Shown here one piece after another: positions 1 through 5,815 of a stretch of 5,815 nucleotides of DNA. The notes under the pieces are model-generated. The model did no database searches and was not told the origin of the DNA. It worked only from the letters and a program-made list of their open reading frames with translations. Both the position numbers and the translations under genes were made by a program. Numbering within the stretch: position 1 is the stretch's first letter; every line of letters begins with the position of its first letter. This DNA comes from Planctomycetia bacterium (GTDB lineage Bacteria > Planctomycetota > UBA11346), in NCBI GenBank assembly GCA_005801395.1, contig SYDV01000393.1:1-5815 (forward strand), written 5' to 3'.

Positions 1-49
1 CCTCTTTGGGTACAGGGATCTCTTTACCGTCATACACTAAGCGTGGCAT
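1..49 (-). CDS. N-terminus of a downstream gene, product unknown (3' partial)
   Basis: An ATG at 49-47 on the minus strand opens a frame that runs off the left edge: MPRLVYDGKEIPVPKE. An in-frame TAG at 70-68 lies just upstream, so the start must fall within 67-47. ATG is the best start there; a CTG at 55-53 is the only likely alternative. No Shine-Dalgarno is visible before it. The peptide has a short beta-hairpin look (RLVYDGKEIPVP), as at the start of some 2Fe-2S ferredoxin-like or other small beta-grasp domains, but 16 residues are too few to assign a family. It lies in the same direction as the large gene, 307 bp beyond its stop. That gap makes tight co-transcription unlikely unless read-through occurs. 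Confidence 0.5.
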   Translation of the reverse strand, partial: MPRLVYDGKEIPVPKE

Positions 50-53
50 GTTC

Positions 54-64
54 AGTATGCTATA
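54..64 (-). promoter_or_regulatory. Possible -10 element for the gene starting at 49
   Basis: Reading toward the start at 49, the minus strand has overlapping -10-like hexamers: TATAGC (64-59), TAGCAT (62-57) and CATACT (59-54). TAGCAT fits TAnnnT and ends exactly 7 nt before the ATG, the arrangement typical of leaderless transcripts. No convincing -35 hexamer is seen about 17 bp upstream. A short AT-rich patch can give such matches by chance. Confidence 0.25.
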
Positions 65-88
65 CGCCTAGGTCATCACGCTAGGGGG

Positions 89-120
89 CCACTCCACTCA
101 GCTACCGCCCCACACCACTC
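89..120 (-). repeat. Pair of 11-bp direct repeats, 21 bp apart, upstream of the gene starting at 49
   Basis: On the plus strand CCACTCCACTC (89-99) and CCACACCACTC (110-120) match at 10 of 11 positions. They are separated by 10 bp, so the repeat period is 21 bp, close to two helical turns. They lie 40 to 71 bp upstream of the start codon at 49, a position suited to a dimeric activator or repressor. Operator function is inferred. The units are also internally repetitive (CCACT-CCACT), which raises the chance of coincidence. Confidence 0.3.
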
Positions 121-130
121 GCCGTGCGAG
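118..130. repeat. Short GC-rich hairpin CTCGC-CGT-GCGAG
   Basis: A perfect 5-bp stem with a 3-base loop overlaps the distal direct repeat. No T-run follows directly on either strand. The T6 at 155-160 on the plus strand is 24 bp away, too far for an intrinsic terminator. Its role is unknown. Confidence 0.3.
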
Positions 131-242
131 GTGATCGTTCTAAAGCCGTGGAACTTTTTTCAGATGATTGGTTTCTATCGCTATTTCCCCTCTCTTCCTC
201 AATCGAATTTGGTTTTAGTACTCCTCCATATGCTCCTTATTC

Positions 243-272
243 GGCCTTCAACAGCTTGAATATCTCAAGGCC
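243..272 (-). repeat. Nested inverted repeats downstream of the large gene
   Basis: Three overlapping stems can form here. The outer one is GGCCTT (243-248) with AAGGCC (267-272). Inside it, TTCAA (247-251) pairs with TTGAA (256-260) over a 4-base loop, or CTTGA (255-259) pairs with TCAAG (265-269). The two inner stems exclude each other. The element starts 85 bp beyond the stop of the large gene, so it would lie in its 3' untranslated RNA. No U-tract follows on the minus strand, so it is not a standard intrinsic terminator. It may be a 3'-end stabilising structure, or chance. Confidence 0.3.
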
Positions 273-296
273 AAAAGTCTTGGAAATTCAACTTTT
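273..296. repeat. AT-rich inverted repeat AAAAGT/ACTTTT
   Basis: AAAAGT (273-278) and ACTTTT (291-296) are perfect inverted arms around a 12-base loop, 61 bp after the stop of the large gene. The stem is weak (one G-C pair). It abuts the GGCC-flanked element at 243-272, so the two could act together at the 3' end of the transcript. Terminator activity is not supported by a clean GC stem plus U-tract. Confidence 0.2.
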
Positions 297-356
297 AATA
301 TGTCCCCGAACGCGGTTTCTGATAGCACTAGCAACAGAACCGACGTTTAATTCTAC

Positions 357-3300
357 CTAGGGTGCATGCACTTCTCGCACGGTACTGCCAGCTTGCTCAT
401 GGCTCATAAATAGCGCAAAGCGTTTGATCCGATGCGCCGCACCCGTGCCAAGTGAGGCGTAATCAAACCGTCCACGCAAATCCGTGTAACCATCTTTAAA
501 GAACGCCAGGTCACCGGCCTTATTTTCAGCGTAAACTTTAACATAGGTTATTGGGAGAGCTTTGCCGGTGACGGCATGTAAAACCAATAACTGTCCACTG
601 TTTGGTGACATGCGAATATCCAGCGCATGAGAAAAAGAACTCAGTATTTGTCGCTGACCTCCAGCAATAATTTCCACCGACACCGCTTGTTGACGTAAAG
701 CTTCTGGAACGCTAACGGTCGCGTTCTTTGTCGGTGGAATCAATATATTTTGTTCGATTTCAGCGCGCACGTGCGTCACGTGATTTGCTACCGCCGTAGT
801 AAATGGAGCGCGGGAAAATAATGGCTCCATATCTAAACGATACCAACGCACCGTACATGAACTAATATGAGTAGCGGAAATCGTAAGCGTATTCGGATCA
901 CGAAAGCTCGCCTGGAAAGTCGGGGTCTGTTGCGCCTGTATGGATTGCCGTTGTTCTTCCCGCAATGCCTGTTCACGTGTGACAGGGCGACCGGCAATAT
1001 CATCCAATTGCGCTAAAACCTCGCCGAAGCGTAAGCGCCAATGTGTCACCGGATGGTCTTTGCCTTTTGCTGCAAAGACGGCGGCTTGTGGTAAATCGCC
1101 ACGCGCAAAAGCCAAATAAGCACCAAGATAATCATATTGCAATTGCGTGACCAGGTCCGTGCGTTGAATTAAGGAAAATTGCGCGGTCGCATCCGTGTAA
1201 CGATCTTGTAGGGTTAATGCATAAACCAATTCTAGACGTGAACGGCTAGAAAGTTGTGGTTCCAAAGCCAAACGATCGATTAATGAGTGCCATTGTTCCG
1301 CAGCTAATTCATTGGCGATAGCGGATGTGCCCGCCAAGCGATGCGCACGCGCATTCGTGAGCGGCGCTAAATCGACATGAATCACACCTCCATCACGTAA
1401 TGGATCAATATTTAGCCAACGGCTCTGTAAAGACTGGCCTAATTTCTTCACCACTTCGTTACGTGATCGCAGCCAAACTCCCATGCGTGCGGCATCATGA
1501 TGCAGAACACTATATGACCATAACGTGTCTTCGTATAAACGACGACGCTCAAATATTTCGACGCATTGCCGCCAAAATTTTAATTCGGAAAAACGCCATG
1601 CTAGGGACTCTAACCTGAGCCGTTCTTCAGGCCATTGTGCTAATTGATTAGGGATAATCTGCGGATCCGTAGCCCAACCATCGGTAGTCGTTGTTTGAGT
1701 TTGTAACTCCATCGCATGAACACTTGGTGCAGAAGAAGTAATCACCGCATCCGCCACGCGAATATGCGTAGGAAATTGTGTAATTGCGCTCAGGTGTGGC
1801 AGATAAAGCGCCTGATCAATCGTGGCGTGGCCATAGGCCCCTATAACACGCTCTTCTGCCACGGTTACCGCACTGGCATAGAGCGGGATCGCGGTCGAAG
1901 GTATTTGCGCTAATACCGCAATCGGTACTGGCACCGGCGTGGGATTTAGCACCACGCTACGCGATAAATACGCTTTGCCTGGGGCCAGCTTACCTAAAAC
2001 CGGTTGAGCACCGCGATTATGTTCTGGCAATTGATCTAAGCGATACATTTGTTGATAAATAACGGCATTGCCTGAATTAAGCGGCATCGGCTCTACCGTT
2101 TCACTTAATAATAATGCGGATTGTGCCACTGTCGTTTGTTGCACCTCAGCACCGAGCTCTTCCCACGTCACGGGTATCGCGAAAAAGGGTAAATTACTTA
2201 ATGCTAAGGCCACCAGAATTTCGTTCGGGTTCGCAGTAGCCATTAGACACCGCGTTGACAAAAATGCTCCTTTTCCATCCCATAAAGCATAATCGCGCCA
2301 AAAACCAGATGGATAAAATAAAACTGGTTCCATTTCCGCCACACCATACCAATTACGCTCCTCATATGGTTTTGTCGCTTCATGATCACGATATACCACA
2401 GACAAATCCGCCTGAGTAGGTGCGTTTATTTCCACGATATTATTTTGGCTCTCTTCGACTAACTTAACGGCGCTATCCGGTTGCTTGTTGGGTGGACGCG
2501 TTTGCGCTGCCTGCTGCACTTGATTATGAGCAACGATGGCGGTGGCGATACATCGTCCCATATCTACCGTTTCGTCAGGCAAATCCGCAAATAGCTTGTC
2601 TAAACTGGCGAGCTCTTGCTTTTCGGCTTCGCCACCTAAACGACGTGCCAATAAAATTCGCTCAAAAATCGATAGCCGTTGATGCCGATCGCTCGCCAAC
2701 CACGACGTAAGATCTTCGTCTAACAACCACTGATCAATAAATGTCTTTTGTAATTTATTGGCCAAGTAAGGACGCACGATAGCATCAAAAAATGGTCGGT
2801 CTTTATGCCACAAAAATAAATGCACGTCATGACTGGCATGATTGCTATACCAGTCACGCCGTTCAGCGTCTGACAACCGTGGCCAAGACATTAATGGCGC
2901 AAATTCCCTCAACCCGAAATCTGGCGCTAACGCTTGATACATACGGAATAATTCTTCGATGCTGGTACAGACACGACTACGATTTAAACTTCCACGTCGC
3001 ACCGTGATCGATTTATTTGGATGGATCACCTGAACTTGTCGCTGAGCGACCAGGTGTTGATCTGCTGGTAACGGCTTCATTAAGCGGCGTTCTTGTGTTT
3101 TCAGCGGACGTGGTGATAGCGCCAACATCGTACTCGCCTCAGAAATCGCATCACACGCAACTATTAATAATTGTCGTGCATCTCCTAATTGCGCAGAGGT
3201 CAGTGACACCACGCCGGTGGCATCAGGCTGAAGATTCGCCAACAACACCCCAGGCCCAGCCAAGAAATCGTACGATGACCATGATTCGGCCAAGGATTCA

Positions 3301-5815
3301 CTTACCTTCGACCCCCCTCTAGCAGACAGAGAGCGACGTTTTCCTCCACCATTACGACTGCCGGACATATCTGCTGCGCCTCCGTCAGCACCAATGGCCA
3401 TGAAACTATCATCAATCCACGGTTTTAATAATAAACCAGGACGCTCCAACATAACTCCAGGAAATTTTTCTGCATATGCACGATTTAATATATAGTCGGT
3501 CTCTGGATCTAACGGCTGGCCTTGACGGTACTCACACCAAAATCGTGAATATGGATAGGTTTTCGTCAAAGATTTCTTGGTAATTAATGAGCGTTCGCCA
3601 TTGGGATGAAAGCGTAAACCGAATACATGAACACGCGTGGAGGGCGTGGCGTGGGTTATCTGAATACGGACATCATCGGCGATGGTTACGGCGTTTACCC
3701 CTAAAGGAGTGGCCGAATCCAGGTCGTGCATCGCGTAGGATGACAACACCATACCCGCATGCGTCACACCAGAAACTACTGTTATCGGACATGTTCCTAT
3801 TGAGGTGATCAGTAAATAGTTCCCAACGGATAAGTTTTTCGCCACCAACACTGACACGCCCGTACTCCTATCCACTTGAAGTTCTCCGGTCAGATCATCG
3901 GCAATCGATTTCTCGTTCCCGCGTACCAACCGCGTTCCACCTTGATTCGCCTCCGACCAAGTGATTGGCAAACGCACATCGACACCCGCCTGAATCGACA
4001 GGGATGTAGGTAAAAACCGTGCTGTTGCCATGCGCCCGAAACGGGATGTTTGCCCATCATTCATCAGCGTATATTTCGCTTCCGAACGAATACGCGCTTT
4101 ACGTGAAAACCAACCAATTTTATTAACATTTGGTAGCTGACCAAGTCGAACGCGCCCATCGCTAGCGGTGGCCAAGGTCACATGGAAACCATTTTGGAGA
4201 TAGCGAGAAAACAAAACCACATCGAGCACTTCCCCCGCAATCGTTTCACCCGCGCGTCCAAGGCAGACTAACGACCAACCATCGGCAGCCTGTTCCAAAT
4301 GAACATCAGCGATGCGGTCGGTCCAATAATCTAAATTGATTAAAGTAGTATCTGTTTGCGAAAGTTGGATATCTTCACCCAATGATTGATTTCGCACCTT
4401 CGCACTGAGATTAATTTCTACTTTTTCCACCTGCTCTGGCATGGTAAATGGGATGACCCACTCGGCCAATTGCGGATCACCCTGCGGAATAACCATGGTG
4501 ACCTGACGTGAGTCCGCATGGGTGATGGTGGTTATCGTCACCAACACCTCGCTTGCCGCACGAAATGGCATCATTTGACCATTTAATAGTAAGCGTGGTC
4601 GCAACAATGCCGTCGCACGACCACCGGCAATTAATTGTTCTCGTTCTAAAATAATGCCCGGCTTTAACTTCCACTGTTCTTCTGCTCGTTGGTGTGATAT
4701 CAACGCCGCGCGATCACCACCGCTGAGCACGATATTTTCCTTACGGCTTTCAACTACATACGGCAAGCGAATCAGCCCCTCTTTATTGGCAAATACCGCT
4801 TGTTCCCCCAACCACGCCATACCATTCATAATCGGTTGTTGGGCTTCATCATATATCGTCAGATATTCCCCATCCATACGCATCTCTTTGCGCACCTGAA
4901 TACTGCCTTTACGTAAAAGCGCCCGTGCGACTTGGCCACCGCCGATGGCTTCAATTAGCCAAAAACCAGGTTTATCGCATTCAGGTAATGGAATTCGTTC
5001 GCGATGGCGTACCAATGCTGACTGCGAATAAACCAGCGACCTTTCTGCCGTTGGCACGATCCCGGTTAATTCCATATCAACGGTTGGTTCACGCTGTAAT
5101 TCACGATAATAATTTACCGCATTCAAAGCGAATATGCGCAAGCGTAATTCTGGCACATTTTTTATCCACAGCGGCAAACTGACCTCGGCATTACCCGCAT
5201 ATTGTTCCGCTGCCGAGCGATCAAAACTAATCTCCACACGACTAGATAAACGTTCCCCAAATCGAGAATCCTTCGCTCGCTTCAACCACTGCGAAGCATC
5301 GCCAATACCATGCGATAATTTCGTTTCGATAAATAGCTCACGCAACCATTCTTCACTTGCCAAGCTGACAAATGCCTGCGTATCTGGGGCGGTAATGAAC
5401 ACCTGCTCCAGCGCCTCGCGAATGACCCGCTGAGGATCTACCACAAATGGTAATTCGGTTGCCTCAATAAACGCATATCCATGTTCCGACAATGATGTGC
5501 CGTTACTCGGTTTCTTTCCCGCGCTTTGTTCCGCGTTAATGTTTCTGGCTTTTTCCGCGTGAGGTAATTCTCGCCCCATGACCGCCGTAATTAAACTCGG
5601 CGTTATTTGATTGGCGCGCACGGCGGCTTCCAACTGATGGAGGGCTAAAAATGTACGCAGTAATTCAGCCGACTTTGGTAAATCACGGGCAAATTCCGCT
5701 AAAATATTTACCCAGGCCAGACGCGACGAACGATCCACGGTAAGCGCCATGCTATCCTGACGTTGACGCAAGGCCCTCACGCAGGTCAGCACAAAATCTT
5801 CGTCATCCAGCAAAC
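357..5815 (-). CDS. Giant multidomain protein of unknown function, macroglobulin-like beta modules (5' partial)
   Basis: The frame is open to the right edge and stops at TAG (357-359). The first in-window start, TTG at 5813, sits at the edge and is probably an internal Leu, so the true N-terminus and any signal peptide are missing. Residue numbers count from 5813. Seen: a helix-rich start (about 1-110); FGERL (185-189), NVPEL (219-223) and NYYRE (234-238); two beta modules ending in a 'G.i.LPY' or 'DGRVRLG' turn (318-352, 516-563); VHVFGLRF (728-735); MLERP (788-792); a Gly/Ser/basic linker (808-836); FLWHKD with VRPYLANK (1000-1020); GFWRDY (1170-1175); TLWSY (1430-1434); TNARAHRL (1486-1493); QYDY in a helical-repeat region (1559-1562); EPLFSR (1663-1668); and a C-terminal beta-sandwich with KDGYTDLRGRFDY (1773-1785). 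I recognise this motif order from large hypothetical proteins of planctomycetes, mostly annotated without function. No CGEQ thioester, protease or nucleotide-binding motif is visible. The beta modules suggest an envelope or extracellular scaffold role, which is inference. No frameshift or internal stop is present. Confidence 0.9.
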   Translation of the reverse strand, partial: LLDDEDFVLTCVRALRQRQDSMALTVDRSSRLAWVNILAEFARDLPKSAELLRTFLALHQLEAAVRANQITPSLITAVMGRELPHAEKARNINAEQSAGKKPSNGTSLSEHGYAFIEATELPFVVDPQRVIREALEQVFITAPDTQAFVSLASEEWLRELFIETKLSHGIGDASQWLKRAKDSRFGERLSSRVEISFDRSAAEQYAGNAEVSLPLWIKNVPELRLRIFALNAVNYYRELQREPTVDMELTGIVPTAERSLVYSQSALVRHRERIPLPECDKPGFWLIEAIGGGQVARALLRKGSIQVRKEMRMDGEYLTIYDEAQQPIMNGMAWLGEQAVFANKEGLIRLPYVVESRKENIVLSGGDRAALISHQRAEEQWKLKPGIILEREQLIAGGRATALLRPRLLLNGQMMPFRAASEVLVTITTITHADSRQVTMVIPQGDPQLAEWVIPFTMPEQVEKVEINLSAKVRNQSLGEDIQLSQTDTTLINLDYWTDRIADVHLEQAADGWSLVCLGRAGETIAGEVLDVVLFSRYLQNGFHVTLATASDGRVRLGQLPNVNKIGWFSRKARIRSEAKYTLMNDGQTSRFGRMATARFLPTSLSIQAGVDVRLPITWSEANQGGTRLVRGNEKSIADDLTGELQVDRSTGVSVLVAKNLSVGNYLLITSIGTCPITVVSGVTHAGMVLSSYAMHDLDSATPLGVNAVTIADDVRIQITHATPSTRVHVFGLRFHPNGERSLITKKSLTKTYPYSRFWCEYRQGQPLDPETDYILNRAYAEKFPGVMLERPGLLLKPWIDDSFMAIGADGGAADMSGSRNGGGKRRSLSARGGSKVSESLAESWSSYDFLAGPGVLLANLQPDATGVVSLTSAQLGDARQLLIVACDAISEASTMLALSPRPLKTQERRLMKPLPADQHLVAQRQVQVIHPNKSITVRRGSLNRSRVCTSIEELFRMYQALAPDFGLREFAPLMSWPRLSDAERRDWYSNHASHDVHLFLWHKDRPFFDAIVRPYLANKLQKTFIDQWLLDEDLTSWLASDRHQRLSIFERILLARRLGGEAEKQELASLDKLFADLPDETVDMGRCIATAIVAHNQVQQAAQTRPPNKQPDSAVKLVEESQNNIVEINAPTQADLSVVYRDHEATKPYEERNWYGVAEMEPVLFYPSGFWRDYALWDGKGAFLSTRCLMATANPNEILVALALSNLPFFAIPVTWEELGAEVQQTTVAQSALLLSETVEPMPLNSGNAVIYQQMYRLDQLPEHNRGAQPVLGKLAPGKAYLSRSVVLNPTPVPVPIAVLAQIPSTAIPLYASAVTVAEERVIGAYGHATIDQALYLPHLSAITQFPTHIRVADAVITSSAPSVHAMELQTQTTTTDGWATDPQIIPNQLAQWPEERLRLESLAWRFSELKFWRQCVEIFERRRLYEDTLWSYSVLHHDAARMGVWLRSRNEVVKKLGQSLQSRWLNIDPLRDGGVIHVDLAPLTNARAHRLAGTSAIANELAAEQWHSLIDRLALEPQLSSRSRLELVYALTLQDRYTDATAQFSLIQRTDLVTQLQYDYLGAYLAFARGDLPQAAVFAAKGKDHPVTHWRLRFGEVLAQLDDIAGRPVTREQALREEQRQSIQAQQTPTFQASFRDPNTLTISATHISSCTVRWYRLDMEPLFSRAPFTTAVANHVTHVRAEIEQNILIPPTKNATVSVPEALRQQAVSVEIIAGGQRQILSSFSHALDIRMSPNSGQLLVLHAVTGKALPITYVKVYAENKAGDLAFFKDGYTDLRGRFDYASLGTGAAHRIKRFALFMSHEQAGSTVREVHAP

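Larger units (their letters stand above)
50..356. other. Intergenic spacer without a supportable gene
   Basis: This 307-bp spacer separates the two minus-strand genes. I looked for tRNA-type T-loop sequence, a rho-independent terminator and small genes with a ribosome binding site, and found none that hold up. A 78-codon plus-strand frame from GTG at 124 overlaps the end of the large gene tail to tail. It has no ribosome binding site and an unremarkable composition, so I do not call it. A 17-nt pure pyrimidine tract lies at 184-200 on the plus strand. The half next to the large gene is AT-richer than the half next to the small gene. Confidence 0.6.

Noticed and set aside
118..160. Rho-independent terminator on the plus strand (hairpin 118-130 plus T6 at 155-160)
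   Set aside because: The T-run is 24 bp from the hairpin, and there is no plus-strand gene to terminate.
155..204. Minus-strand short peptide frame from TTG downstream of a GGAGGAG sequence
   Set aside because: The purine-rich tract mimics a ribosome binding site, but it lies too far from the TTG, and the frame encodes only about 20 residues.
260..291. Minus-strand TTGAAT ... GATATT promoter-like pair
   Set aside because: The spacing between the hexamers is about 21 bp, too long for a standard promoter, and each matches the consensus at only 4 of 6 positions.
124..360. 78-codon plus-strand open frame in the spacer
   Set aside because: It starts at GTG without a ribosome binding site, overlaps the end of the large gene tail to tail, and its Ser/Pro/Phe-rich translation resembles no family.
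3017..3322. 101-codon plus-strand open frame antisense to the large gene
   Set aside because: It lies wholly opposite a clearly coding frame, and the Gly/Arg-rich linker on the other strand accounts for its Pro/Arg/Thr-rich tail. It is a shadow of the real gene.
4477..4674. Minus-strand 65-codon frame inside the large gene in another phase
   Set aside because: It is fully contained in the main coding frame, with a His-rich, unpatterned translation and no independent signal.
357..5815. Classical thioester alpha-2-macroglobulin
   Set aside because: The visible 1818 residues lack a CGEQ-type thioester motif, and the conserved motifs are those of a different giant-protein family. Only general beta-module resemblance remains.

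Overview
The window is almost entirely one very large, 5'-truncated protein-coding gene on the minus strand (5815 down to 357). A spacer of about 300 bp follows, and then the first 16 codons of a second minus-strand gene run off the left edge. Nothing convincing is encoded on the plus strand; its open frames are shadows of the large gene.

The large gene gives at least 1818 residues, with the N-terminus beyond the right edge. It is an intact member of a family I recognise from memory as giant hypothetical proteins that are common in planctomycetes and related bacteria. Its function is not established. The match rests on a series of motifs in the expected order: the FGERL...NVPEL...NYYRE block, ARALLRKG, VHVFGLRF, YILNRAYAEKFPG-MLERP, FLWHKD...VRPYLANK, FWRDYALWDG, TLWSY, TNARAHRL, QYDYLGAYL, EPLFSR and the C-terminal KDGYTDLRGRFDY. 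The architecture is a helical N-terminal part, a beta-rich middle with macroglobulin-like 'G(E)..G.v.l...d.G.v.L' modules, a Gly/Ser/basic linker, a helical segment, a second beta-rich part, a helical-repeat segment, and a final carboxypeptidase-regulatory/transthyretin-like beta-sandwich. I see no thioester motif (CGEQ) and no enzymatic signature.

The spacer (50-356) has no RNA gene or canonical terminator that I can support. It holds several short inverted repeats in its half near the large gene. Nearer the next gene are two near-identical 11-bp direct repeats set 21 bp apart, and a -10-like hexamer 7 nt before the next ATG. This suggests that the downstream gene has its own promoter and perhaps a leaderless transcript.

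Organism: GC looks to be about 45-50% from sampled lines, and the second gene has no evident Shine-Dalgarno. With the protein family, this points weakly to a planctomycete or another PVC-type bacterium of moderate GC, but the window carries no taxonomic marker and this is an inference.
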